From the NCBI GenBank assembly GCA_000729835.1, contig JFHB01000221.1, forward strand, positions 1-49,899: a stretch of DNA of 49,899 bases. Reading direction: 5' to 3'. The stretch is from Atkinsonella hypoxylon. Taxonomy: Eukaryota > Ascomycota > Sordariomycetes > Hypocreales > Clavicipitaceae. The notes under the pieces were generated by a model. The model did not search any database. It saw only the letters and a list, made by a program, of their open reading frames with translations, and was not told the origin of the DNA. Shown piece by piece: positions 33,858 through 44,590 of the stretch; positions within the stretch are counted from its first letter, which is position 1; each line of letters opens with the position of its first letter. Position numbers and translations under genes: made by a program.

Positions 33858-36618
33858 TCAAGTGTCAGCAATGGCCAGTTTGTTGTCTTTGACTCCAGAT
33901 ATAGCTGATGCCCGTTCTTGAAGTCTCTCGGTGCCACAACTTGACGTGATCAAGTCGTCGGCGTTAGAGAATTTGGATAGCGACGACTTTGGAGAAATGG
34001 AAACACTGGCAATGGCAGGCGCAAGGGATGCGGTAGCGTGACCAGCATAATTGGGCAACACCCCTCGAGCTGTCGTGGAAGAAACTGTGCCAGGAACAGC
34101 TGTGGCACTCGTTTTATTGCGCTTCCATACGCGCTGCCATATATCGTGTCGACTCTTGCTGAATTACACGTGAGTAATTGAGCATTCTGGACGCATTTTA
34201 ACAGATCTTAACTACTTACCCATTGGCAGTCATGAACTTTCTGCCGCGAAACAAAATGTTTGAGCCGTCCTCGCTGTCGTCTGACGACTTGTCTTTGCAA
34301 CCGTCCATGGATGAAGTAGTCTGCTGGCTCAGGGCCTTGCGAAATTCGCTGTACCCGTGCTCAGATGAGCTCTGTTGAATATTCAACGATAACTCCAGTG
34401 GCGCCTTTGTACCATCTATGTACTCGGAGTGACTTGTCCCCCCAATTGCGCAGCGTGAGGGACGTTGACTGGACTTTCCGAGAGACCTGAAGGGATCAGT
34501 GTCTTGTTTTGGAGTTTTCAGTGCATAATCCGGTCCAACATTGCCAGACGGAATCAGAACTATGGATGCCTTCGCGGTCGGACTTGAAGTCTGTCTCTCA
34601 CTTTTGACGGGGGATGGCGGATAAAAGTCTTTCCCATCGAACTTAGGCAAGCCCTTTTGCAAATGATGCGGTGCGTTGCCCCAATACATATGACGAGCAC
34701 GCAGTTCATCTTCAGTTAGGTCACGACCGTACGTATAAGCATGTACATTGCCTGATTCTGATTTGACATCATTGAGAAGTTGTCCAATCAAGTAAGGCTT
34801 CTTAGAAAGCAGTTCCGATTCAGTCAGGTCCGAAGGCCGAGCTGCTACAGGCGGTACAGACTCATTGTCCTCCGTGTATGAATTCGAAGAAACGCTGAAA
34901 GTCGTCCTTACAGGCACTGAAACGGTACTATCTGCTCGTGGACGGAATGGAGGTGCAAGCGCTGCACCAGCTGGTAGCGTCGAGGGGCGTTTCATAGGCT
35001 CGCAGTCTTCTGACGATTCTGGTGTGACCTTAGCAGAAACTGGAGCAGATGCCGACTTGACTTGCTTTAGCGCAGAGGAGTGTCGCGAGTTGACCAAATC
35101 TCGGCTTTTATGAGGTTTTCCTGGTTGCCCGTGGCCTGATGCACTCTGTGATACCGAAGATTGACTGGAGTCTCGTTCTGATTTTAAGTCATTGCCTGTT
35201 GTGGAAGATGAATTATTCCCATTGTCACGTGGGGTTGAGCTACTAGCATCGGTCTGGTGCTCGTATGTTGGGTAATGGGTTTGTTCACTTTCGAGTTGAG
35301 CTTGTAGGTTCTTTTCAAACTGCTGAATATGCTGACGAACCATTTTTGCCTGGGTCTCCATGCCCTTTTCATCAATCTGATGCTTGTTGTACTGCAGTTG
35401 ATCTTCGAAGTATCTGAGAGACGATCGAAGCACTTCGATCTGTTTCTTAGTGATATCACTTGGCCGAATGGAAGAGACTGGCACAGGAGAGCGCCCGGCT
35501 GTGCAGGGGGTGCTGGATGAGGACGGTACATGAGATTGTACCTTCGGATCAAGCTTCACTGGAGCTGGATTCGCCATGGCGGGTAAGGTGAAGCGTGGAG
35601 GCATCACCGCTGGAGCACCCATTCCCGAGAGTGGAAATGATGAAAGTGATGGCATGCCGTATGGGTAGAAAGAGCCACTAGCAGGCATTACCCATTGGCC
35701 GTTAAAGAAGAATGGGCGGCTCTGGTCGAAGTGCTCTGGCGGAGAAATACGGACAGGGTTTGGACTGGTAGAGACGCCGGCTTCACTTTGCTTCTCGCTT
35801 GTTCCACATTCTGCAGATGGCTTTGGGGTCGACTTGACAGGATGAGTCTGTGGCAGGTTTGGAGGAAGCATACTGAAGGTATTGCCCATTCCCAGGCCCA
35901 TCTGCCAAGGCATCATTGCAAAGGGCGGATGTCCGGCCGCTGCAACTGGAGAGTGCACACTTGGGACGAATCCCGGGAAGAACGGAGGGAATGGCCCATA
36001 CACAGGATGCGGCATTGTGCCTGTAAAAGGAATTCCTGGCGCATCTCCGTAAATAGAATGACCAGCAGTACGGGGCATAAACGAGCCGTCGCTTCCTGGT
36101 CTGTCTTTTGACCACTTCGCCGTGGGTGAAGATGAGCCGCGTGTGTTGGGAACGATTCGTCCTCCAGCAGTAACACGGACATGAGTCGGGGAGACGACTG
36201 CCTTGTAGAACCTTTGGAACCCTTCGTCCTTTTGGGCGGAAAGGCCAGGCGGAGCTCCGATCGGTTGGTGTTCTCCGTGCTCCGATTCGGTCCGCCCCCG
36301 GTATTTCCATTCAGCATCTGTTCCGTCAAGTTGGCGGACGGGGGACTGTTCAAGCGCGACCTTGATGTCTGCATTTTGTCCTAAATTCTCTTCCTCAATA
36401 AGGGGAAGAGCCCTTTCCGGCGACATGCGGAATATCTCCCCTGTCAATGAATGAGCAATATCCTCTTACAAATGGGGGAAGGGCCTGTGGCGTATTATAT
36501 ACATACCTAGATCACCGTCTTTGTGCAGTTTGTTGAAGAGTTTGTTGTACAGTTCTTGGCTGGTAGAGACTTGTCTCATCCGTAATAATTCACGGGGGGT
36601 GTAGGTTCTGGAGACCAT
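33858..36618 (-). CDS. Putative eIF4E-binding protein (4E-T/Eap1-like)
   Basis: A large, mostly disordered protein of 877 residues. Exons: 36618-36507, 36440-34220 and 34158-33858, with GTATGT and GTAAGT donors and GACAG/TTCAG acceptors. The N-terminus MVSRTYTPRELLRMR holds Y6-x4-L11-L12, the canonical eIF4E-binding motif, in the same position as in 4E-T and similar repressors. The middle is Pro/Gly/Met-rich. A helical segment follows at IRPSDITKKQIEVLRSSLRY (about 370-440). A block of the type found conserved in fungal relatives is KKPYLIGQL...LTEDELRARHMYWGNAP...KGLPKFDGKDFYPPSPVK. If the motif works, the protein would cap-block or localise mRNAs in the cytoplasm; this is inference from the motif. 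The frame stays open 135 codons upstream and continues 28 codons past the stop. Confidence 0.82.
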
Positions 36619-38492
36619 TTTCACGTCCACAAAAGCAAAGAAGAGGAAGGAGCGATGGTTCTCTTTTGATTGCCAAATGAATAGAGTAGGGAAATTGTGC
36701 GACTTGCCCGCTATCCGTATATTGGCTTGTATGAAAGTCAGAATAGGTGCTACCTGTGACCAAAGCTTGCTGCCGTCAGTAATCTTTTGTGCTTCTAGCT
36801 GAGACCGAAGGAACCGAGACAATTCATTGAAAGATGGTCGAGACGGAATTGAATTCATCTGCTTTCCCAAATCCACGGTGACTTGAATACAACGATGATA
36901 GTTGTGTAGCAAATTATATCGAATAAGAGGGGTGGTCGTTGGGCTCAATTGGTGATCACATTGCTGAGCGGCGAAAAGGCAACGAAGGATTCTTTTTGTC
37001 CTCTTTGACCTTGTCAAGACCATATTGAAGTCTCTTCATGTATGTCCCCCAGGTAACTTAAAACAAATGTAATGGTAGTTGGGACGCCAGAACTGATGAC
37101 CGTCATGCAGGGAGCAGTCGACGGGGTAGGAGAACTCAGACGTCTGTTGTTCCACCTGTTTTCAGAACCCAAGAAGGTGGCAAATAATCAGGAAGGTCTA
37201 TCACTCTGGTACTCCTGAATGACAAACAATGATAATGACCAGCATGTCTTTAGAGTCGATATGACAAACAATCGGCTAGCCAAGGCGGGAGACGCTGGGA
37301 AGGGTGATGTGTGGAATGAAGAAGAGTTGCAATGAAAGAGCGAGAGTTTTGGGAAGCGGACGGTTAATAAAAAGAAGAAAGAAGAACTCACGCAACAGTT
37401 TGTTTAGAGAGCAACCCGCGATCACTACGCATACGGGACTCAGACTGGCATATCCCCTCGATCTATTCAGGTGGACGCAAGACGGCAGAGCGGACGGAGC
37501 AGAGACGAGGGTTTTCGGAAACGATGATGGCAGTGATGGTTGATCTGGCAAAAGAGGGAGAAAATCTGAATTATTGAGTGAGAATGTCAGCAAAACATCT
37601 CTTACTCCTGCATGAACAAATTTGGGTTGGCTGTATACCAGAGTTCGCGAAGAAAGTAGGTGCCACTTACTACGAACTAGGAGCGAAGGGGTTCGACAAA
37701 CCACCAAATGGAAAGTGAAGCAAGAGCGGCGGACTTGGTGAACAGACTTGCGCATTCAGTTCCAAAGGTCCCCAATATGATGTAGAGGAACTGATTGGTC
37801 TTTCCCAAAGGAGCCGAGAAGGGCGTTGGGCAAGAAAGTATGCTCGGAGAGGAAGGAACAACCCATTCTAGAGCACGCCGAACGAGTAGAAGCGCAGTAT
37901 TGCCTCCGGTTTGCACTGGTTCGAGACATGCGGACAAGACACCGAGAAAGTGAAAGAATAGAGTCATTCGACTTTTCCGCACTCTTTCAAGCATCAAAAA
38001 CAATCATGCTGACTATGAAACCGTTATCGGCGAAAATCAACTTGGTGCCTATCCAACTTCTGCTCGTACTGGCGAACCCTGTCGGCGATGGCACACGATC
38101 TCCTAGAAACTTGGCCGCCAGGGGTAAATGGTTACGCCAAGATCCCGCATCAATTTACTGCCAATGAAGGTTCAGAGAAATCAGCGCTGCCAGGTGCGGA
38201 CATGCACAATGAGATATCACGGGCTGCCATCCTCCCCAAACACCCCATTATGGTCGCCGAAATAGGAGCCATTGCTTGAATAAGAGTGATTATGAACCAG
38301 GGTCGTTCATCGTGATCACTTTCGGAAGTCAAGTGATCTCTTATTGTTGTTGTCGCCCCAGTTTTACAGATACATGTAGGTGCAGGATCAAGCGGAAGGC
38401 AAGGCAGTCGCATGAAGTTACAATTGCTTTCAGTGGACAGGAAAGAAAGTCTAGTATGGCTAACGTGTTATTTATCTCAGGGAATTGTCCAA

Positions 38493-38496
<4 letters not shown>

Positions 38497-38523
<27 letters not shown>
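38497..38523. repeat. T27 homopolymer
   Basis: An uninterrupted run of 27 T. On the minus strand it is A27 and could be the tail of an old retroposed copy, but I recognise no gene sequence in the adjacent 38524-38800 and no target-site duplication. Confidence 0.9.
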
Positions 38524-39897
38524 GCGAGTATAGGATCTGCTAAAGCTGCCAGGAGGCGGGAAGCGCCATCTTTGTACCATCAATGTGGTGCCAAGAAGGT
38601 TGATGACGGCCTGGTCGCTGTGCTAGACGGGCGACTTATATCCAAAAAAGACAAATCCAAGGCAAACCCATCCCGCTGCTTGGCTCGTCACTTTCGCAGG
38701 CGAGCCTGGCGGACTCAGTGTCTTCGTTGGCAACTACATAGCTTGTTCGCTATCTGGCCTCCTTGGCCTTAGATATACGCCACTGCTCTACGTCCCTTCC
38801 AACTCACGGAATAAAAGACTTTCATTAAGACGAAAGAGATATTGATTCGCTCGACTAGCCCTGTTACCTGCAATGTGTCTATCTTATTGTAATAAGGCCT
38901 GATACTTGAAGTCATCAATCGAAATCAAGGCTTGACACAGCTGAACAAGACGACCGGGAAAAGCGGTGGTGGATAGGCAGGCGAGGACAGAAGATCGGAT
39001 TACCTTAGTTTTGATCTGCGGAGAATACAGTAACTAAGATAAACTAATAGTTTGTACTCGTTAGGGGGCATATCTCTTTAAGGAGTAAATAGCCGCAGGC
39101 CTACATTGCTTAGGTCTGCTAGAGTGCCTAAGTCAGCTTCTAAAACGCGTGTCTGAAGGGGAAAAGTTACGTTGCTTCGCCTCCTAAGGCCACAGACTCA
39201 GTGTGCTTAAGCCTAAAGAGCCTGCCTCGAAAGCCTTCAAAAGAGCTCAGTCGCGGTGCCAATGCAGCTGTAAGATGTGCGATGTACCTCTTCGTGACGT
39301 AGATTGTTACTGATACTAATATTATAGTGTAAATTAGTATATAAGAAGAGGTACCTGCCAAACCCTCCTTTTGATTGGGCCACAATCGTTGTCGGTATTA
39401 CAGTTGGAGCCATGTGGTCTTAAAGAGATAGGTACCCTTGTCATAAGCGAGTCGCTAGCCCCGATCCAGTTAGAAGCTGGAAAAATCAAGAACTGGCACA
39501 GGAGAACCAAAGTAACCCCGAAAGATCGGCCTACAATAAAGTCAGGTACAGATGGAAATCAAACACAGCTCAATTGTCTGTGATCGTGAATGCCATGAAG
39601 TCACCTCCTATTGTTCTAGCACCTTGCGCACTGCTGTGTAACCCGACCGTGCGCTCCGACGATTTTACGCGCAGCCGCATGGCCAAACAGCTCACACTAC
39701 GGCGGCACAGAGGCAACGGCCCAAAGTGCCTGCTAACCCATCGAGAGAGAATTTTCTACCATAAATTGCTCGAATTCAAGAGAGGAAGAAAAACGTTTCC
39801 TATCCGCGGACGTGCCGTTGCCCAATTGAGTTTGTATATCCGCGCTAAGCCGGGCAAATGGCGGGCCCTTTGGCTAGGATCGGCGTGTCTGCCCTGG

Positions 39898-40247
39898 AGG
39901 TTCCAGTAAATCTCAGGTCCAGACCATGTGTGTGTATTGGTCCAGAGCGGAGCCAAAAAGGGTGTATTTTTAGCCAGAATAGCAGGCGGTGAAGCGTTTA
40001 GTATATACTCAGCATATGCAAGGTATATGCAGAATGCACAGTGTATTAGTGCGAATTGAACATTTTTATATTTAGTGGTATATACACTAATATCTAGTGG
40101 TATAGTGCTAGACGCTGGATCTCTTGCTTAGAAATTAATACTGTGTGATTAGCATATGCTATTCTGCCTAAATCTACACCCTTTTTGGCTCCGCTCTAGA
40201 CCAATACACACACACATGTGTCTGGACCTGAGATTTACTGTACACCC
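39898..40247. mobile_element. MITE with about 86-90-bp terminal inverted repeats
   Basis: The 86 bp at 39898-39983 and the 90 bp at 40158-40247 are inverted copies. Shared words include CAGTAAATCTCAGG, TATTGGT, AGAGCGGAGCCAAAAAGGGT and CAGAATAGC. The centre is about 175 bp, AT-rich and non-coding. The direct repeat TCTGCCCTGG flanks it on both sides (39888-39897 and 40248-40257) and fits a 10-bp target-site duplication. There is no transposase. Long terminal repeats and a 9-10-bp duplication fit a Mutator-like origin best, with an 8-bp hAT reading as the alternative. Confidence 0.88.
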
Positions 40248-40660
40248 TCTGCCCTGGCCAATCGCAGTCGAGAACCAGATCCAAGCCCGAGAGGGGGATG
40301 GATAAAAGCCGCGATAGTCCTAATGTATTGCTCAAGGGGAACGAGCCAAAACCTATTGCATTCATCAAGAGAGTATCAGGATATACAGCACGTTCGCAAT
40401 TGACCTTTCTAGGCAAGTATATAACTAGAGTTTGCACCGAATCCAATTCCAGCCAGATCCTTCTACTTCCGTTGGCGCTGCCAGACACACACCAAGCAAG
40501 TATATTTACAGCCTCTTATCTTTCCACCCCCAAGTTACGAGCGGTTTGGCCTGATATCCACTATAGGACACCCTATGGCAAACAGGAAAAAAAACATACT
40601 CGGAAGCTGACATTCTTAGGACGCAAATACGTTTATAAACCACCACCAAAGTTGCCCCAA

Positions 40661-41713
40661 ATGGCACCCATTACTCCCCACTGGCACCAGCCCTCTCACC
40701 CGACTATCCAGGAGGTGGTCGTCAACAACGAGCAATTCACCTCCAAGAGCTTATCGAAAGTGGCCCTTCCGCCATTCGCAGTATTTGCCAAGCTCACATT
40801 CCCGCCCTGCACCGTGGCCCAGGAACCTACCTATGCGACAGTACAGATGAGCAAGAACAGCCACCTGAATCTCAACAGCGACCTCTTGTACATCAATCAC
40901 TCGTGTGAACCATCTCTTGTTAGTGAAATGGGCCTCTTCCGAAAAAAATAATAAAATAAAATAAAATAAAATAAAAATCCCAGTTTCCCGAAACGAGGTT
41001 GAGAAGACGAGAAAATGCGGTTGATTTCCTTCCCCTCCCCGCCATACCCACAAGTTGTTCTTGTCAGCAGGAGGTGTAGATGCCGGAGAGTCGAACCGCA
41101 CATAGAGCAAGGCATGAAACCACAGCAATTAACATAGCGTGACGCCAGATCTTTGACGTGGGAAGCATGAACGTCCTCGTCGGACCAAAGGGCCTCCAGT
41201 CTGGCGACGAACTCACCGTCAGTTCCTTTCCCCCCTCCGCGTCCACCGACATGTCAAAGACCGTGCTCACGCTTCATCAAACAGTTCTTCTACCCTTCCA
41301 CAGAGTGGTCCATGGCCCAGCCGTTCGCCTGTCTCTGCGGCCATGCTACCTGCCGCGGCACCATTTCCGGCGCCAAGGACATGACGCCCCAACAACTCGA
41401 GGGCGCCTGGCTAAACGGCCACATTCGCGAGCTTCTCGAGGAGCGGCACGCCAATGTCTCTTCCGTTCAGGACCCGACCTCCAAGGCCCTGCAGAATGCC
41501 CTCGTTCAAGCCGAAAAGGTCGTCGAGGCAGCTCGCCTTGCTGTCCGCACCTACGCCTCTTCTTCGCAGAAGTTGGTCGTGGCCAAGACAAACAGCATGG
41601 CGGACAGATTCGCAGCCAAACAGCACGTTGAATCTGCTGAGGGCCTGAACAGACGGGGCCCAACATCGAGGGAGCTTAGTGGTGAGATGGGAGGTGATAC
41701 TGTTGCCTTGTAG
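40661..41713 (+). CDS. Small SET-domain protein
   Basis: A protein of 251 residues with a compact SET fold, so a possible lysine methyltransferase. Exons: 40661-40918, 41149-41217 and 41285-41713, with GTTAGT and GTCAGT donors. The SET core is visible: NHSC at 79-82 in YINHSCEPSL, then IFDVGSMNVLVGPKGLQSGDELTFFYPSTEW with Y112 at the catalytic-tyrosine position. The post-SET cysteines are C125-x-C127-x4-C132 (ACLCGHATCRG), which with C82 can bind zinc. The N-terminal part of the domain is short and the usual AdoMet-binding GxG is not obvious, so activity is uncertain. The C-terminal 100 residues are helical and unrecognised. Similar small SET proteins occur widely in filamentous fungi; the target is unknown. 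The start lies about 410 bp downstream of the MITE. Confidence 0.9.
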
Positions 41714-42084
41714 AAGCGGTCGTGGTGGTGGGATGAAGCGACACATCATTTGCTAGACTATGAAACTTCAACTTTCTTCGTCGTTTAGCATTTCGCTCTT
41801 GATTCTGATGGTGGCATTCAACATGCCCTTGCGTTCTTCATAGATAATGTGCGGTTGCAACGGCTTGTGCTCTTTTTCGATACTGATCGTGAGTTCCACG
41901 TACATTGTCATATTCACCACTATGCTCCCCAGTGATGGGAGGAGTAAAGGTTACGTATACAATTCATTGCTCGTCATTGCATAATTCGTGAGTACAGTAA
42001 AGTACAGTACAGTATAGTACAGTATAGTACAGTTGAAAACCGACACTGAAGACATTCTATACGGGGTTGTTCTCTCTAGGTAAT
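41714..42084. other. Convergent 3' region with GTACAGTA repeat
   Basis: The flanking genes converge here. The region 41993-42036 is made of GTACAGTA and GTATAGTACA units. I see no gene. Confidence 0.6.
41993..42036. repeat. GTACAGTATA short tandem repeat
   Basis: The words AGTACAGTA and AGTATAGTACAGT alternate in about five imperfect units. It lies about 50 bp beyond the 3' end of the membrane-protein gene. Confidence 0.8.
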
Positions 42085-44028
42085 CTACTCATGCTTCTTG
42101 TCATGCTTCTTGTCATCCTGCTTCGTCTGTTGTTTTGAATCATCAGTGGACTTGGCATCCTGCCACCTGTTCCATGCACTCCTGCCCTTTTCTGTTCCCG
42201 AGCCACTACTATACTTTGCTTCTGTTTTCTCCCATTGCTCGCGCTCCTTGTGTCTTCGGGACTGGAAGGCGCGCACAAATTTCCATATCTCCGTGTCGGC
42301 CATGTTCCAGGCCTCTAGTGATGCTCGCAGCTTGGTCTCGTCGGTGGGTTTAGTCAGAGCAATGACTCTCTTCGCTTCGTCGATGAGTGGCTGTTCCACA
42401 GCTTTCTCCTCGGGCGTTACCATAGGGCCGTCATTGCGATGAGGTTGCTTATGTTGCTTGTCAGGCTGTCGATCGGCTGGGACTGGTGCTAAAGCTCGAC
42501 CATCTGGTAAGCCCTTCTTAGGGATGGCAAATCCAAAGTACCAGCTCATGTCAGGAGGCATGTCCTTTTCTGCCGCTATCCATAGAGAATGTGCAGTAGC
42601 GTAGTCTCCGGCGATTGCTTCTTTGAGACTGATGAGCCTCGTAGTGCTTGAGACGCCAGTGCCTAGTAAACCTCGTGTTACAGTCGTGATCCACTCATCT
42701 CGAGGGGATTCTTGACGAATCCAGGAAACGTTGAATGATGAGCGTAAATCTCTGAGAAGAGCAAGCGTCCATGGATGGGGCACGGTTCCAATGGTGAAGA
42801 TTTTGCTGGAGTTGTGGAAGCGAGCGGGTGTTGTGACGGGTATCGGCGACATGGCTACACAGGGAGTGCATTTTGACATGTTTGGAGGGCAGGTTCCCGG
42901 CATTGGGCTCTCCGAGCAAAATGCCAGCTCCCTGGCTAGCTGCAATCCGTTCACCACCAGGGTGTTCATATGCTCGGACTGAGGTTTGAGGACCTCGATG
43001 CCATCAGAAAAACGATTCTGCCAAGCCACGTGCAAGTGCGTAGTAATCAGCTTGTTCAGGCTGAGCAGGCCTTCGGCTCTGTTTTTCTGAATGGATTCTG
43101 CGACTCTCGGATACTTCTTGCTGATCGTGGCTGATGTGTATGCTGCTAGGGGCGTGCGGGATTTGTCCAACAAGAAAACCTCCTCGGGGACGCTCTCGAT
43201 AATACTTTTGGCCTTTTGAAGCTTGCCTGGTTCCACATTGATGATGGCTTGGATTGCCGACTTGACATGATCTTTCTGACCAGCAAAAAGGGAGTCGTCA
43301 AGATCTTTCCAGCGAGTAAGATGGGCAAATTCGCCACGTCTCAGAGAGGAGAGCAATGGATCTTCTTTGGAAACTATCGGGAGAAGAGTGTAGTGGCTCA
43401 GGATACCTCCATCCATTGTCTCCCATGCAAGCCATCGCATGAGGTCCTCTTTAAAGTCGGCAGGAACACTGAGTCGCTGAATGATATCGTAGGATGGGTT
43501 GTTGATAGCCTCAGCCGCGCTAAGAATGATGGGTCTGAAACCCTGAGCCCACCACGCTCTCCGCCAAGTCAATAGTAGCTCGCTTTCGGCATCCTTCTCC
43601 TGTGAAGGCTTCTTGGATGTCGCATCATAGTAGCAGTAAAGGGGTTGGCGAGGCTTGAGGGGAGGGAGCAAGGCTCTGTCCTCATCTACCGTGACGATGC
43701 TTGAGAAGGGCACTTTCAGCCATTTGAAATCAGCTAACCATGACGACCCTGCGTGCTCGTCCTTTTCGCTATGGGGCGGCCGGTGAGACTTTTGTCGGAA
43801 GGGATTGAGAAAGCTCTTGCTTAAGGAACTGCCAACGTGCGGTAGGTGTGCAACATGAGACGCAACCTTGGTGTTGTAGACGGACAGCCTCGAAGACGAG
43901 GGGCTTCCCAATGTCAATGTCAATATCAGCGTGATGGCAAATACTGGGAAGGCGAGCAGCAGGAACGTGAGACGTCGAGCCGTAAAGCGAGGAACCAGTC
44001 GTCCGAAAAGGACGTATTGTCTCGGCAT
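42085..44028 (-). CDS. Conserved fungal type II membrane protein
   Basis: A single-exon frame of 647 residues. A short basic N-terminus (MPRQYVLFGRLVPRFTARR) is followed by one membrane span at about 20-41 (LTFLLLAFPVFAITLILTLTL), so the bulk should face the Golgi or ER lumen. The luminal domain (about 110-520) has YCYYDAT, LLLTWRRAWWAQGFRPIIL and LMRWLAWETMDGGILSHYTLLP, which recall fungal glycosyltransferase-like proteins; I cannot point to a DxD catalytic motif. Several cysteines lie in GTCPPNMSKCTPC, likely disulfides. The C-terminus is highly charged (KHDKKHDKKHE) and would be luminal, an odd feature; the last four residues KKHE are not a standard HDEL retrieval signal. Function is unknown. 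Confidence 0.85.
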   Translation of the reverse strand: MPRQYVLFGRLVPRFTARRLTFLLLAFPVFAITLILTLTLGSPSSSRLSVYNTKVASHVAHLPHVGSSLSKSFLNPFRQKSHRPPHSEKDEHAGSSWLADFKWLKVPFSSIVTVDEDRALLPPLKPRQPLYCYYDATSKKPSQEKDAESELLLTWRRAWWAQGFRPIILSAAEAINNPSYDIIQRLSVPADFKEDLMRWLAWETMDGGILSHYTLLPIVSKEDPLLSSLRRGEFAHLTRWKDLDDSLFAGQKDHVKSAIQAIINVEPGKLQKAKSIIESVPEEVFLLDKSRTPLAAYTSATISKKYPRVAESIQKNRAEGLLSLNKLITTHLHVAWQNRFSDGIEVLKPQSEHMNTLVVNGLQLARELAFCSESPMPGTCPPNMSKCTPCVAMSPIPVTTPARFHNSSKIFTIGTVPHPWTLALLRDLRSSFNVSWIRQESPRDEWITTVTRGLLGTGVSSTTRLISLKEAIAGDYATAHSLWIAAEKDMPPDMSWYFGFAIPKKGLPDGRALAPVPADRQPDKQHKQPHRNDGPMVTPEEKAVEQPLIDEAKRVIALTKPTDETKLRASLEAWNMADTEIWKFVRAFQSRRHKEREQWEKTEAKYSSGSGTEKGRSAWNRWQDAKSTDDSKQQTKQDDKKHDKKHE

Positions 44029-44344
44029 GGTGACCAGCGATGCCGCGGGATCCGTCTGCCGGAATCGTTAAGTAGTTAGTCGCGGTGCTGCCAATGGTGG
44101 TTTGGAGCTCGCGATGAGAGGTTGAGGGGTCCGACCCTGGTTCGAACGAGAGTCGCGAGCGGCTGTACGTGGAAGGCAGCAAGGCAGCGGGGATCATAGG
44201 TGGTCCATTGAAGGAGAAGGGAGCCAACGAGCGTGTCAGGAAGCTGAAGCTTTCACGAACAACGGGTGCTCCATTGGGACGAGGTTGCGGATGGCGAGGC
44301 AAATGCGACCAGGCGGTTGAACGGCAGGCAGAAGGGGGCTTTTA
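44029..44344. other. Upstream region of membrane-protein gene
   Basis: This is the promoter side of the minus-strand membrane-protein gene, ending at the MITE. A GGTTCGAAC word near 44142 recalls a tRNA B box but is not flanked by pairing arms. No gene seen. Confidence 0.5.
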
Positions 44345-44590
44345 CGGTGGCACATTAGCTCGCTTGGCCAGCCGCTGCCACATCGCAGATTTCCACATTG
44401 CTTGCCCACATTGCTTCCCTGTAACGCTTACCTATACTGCACCAATAATTAATTACAATGATATATAGGGATTACTTATATATAAATATAGATGCTGCTT
44501 ACATATAGATGCAGCTTGTATGTAGAGTTTTGCGATTTTAAAAATTTTGCGATGTGGCAGCCGCTGACCAAGCGAGCTAATGTGCGACCG
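44345..44590. mobile_element. MITE with 43-bp terminal inverted repeats and TA target site
   Basis: The 43 bp at 44345-44387 and 44548-44590 are inverted copies with three mismatches; shared words are CACATTAGCTCGCTTGG and GCTGCCACATCGCA. The element is bounded by TA on each side (44343-44344 and 44591-44592). The centre is AT-rich and non-coding. The TA duplication and the roughly 44-bp repeats fit the pogo/Fot1 group of Tc1/mariner transposons, so this is probably a non-autonomous derivative of such an element. Confidence 0.9.

Larger units (their letters stand above)
36619..40660. other. 4-kb mostly non-coding region with mobile-element debris
   Basis: This holds the upstream region of the eIF4E-binding candidate and the promoter side of the SET gene, which diverge. 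Features seen are a T27 tract (38497-38523), an AT-rich stretch with a TATA-like segment near 39320-39345 that resembles the end of an LTR, and the MITE at 39898-40247. Frames such as 37276-37755 and 39574-39909 show no family resemblance. Confidence 0.5.

Noticed and set aside
33858..36618. Translation-related genes as a functional cluster
   Set aside because: Rqc1, Scd6, uL24 and the eIF4E-binding candidate are spread over 17 kb on both strands with unrelated genes between them, so chance is the simpler reading.
37276..37755. 159-codon minus-strand frame upstream of the eIF4E-binding candidate
   Set aside because: Low-complexity Leu/Phe/Ser-rich product without a family match; more likely leader or promoter sequence.
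44110..44165. GGTTCGAAC resembling a tRNA B box
   Set aside because: The flanking bases do not form a T stem or an acceptor stem.
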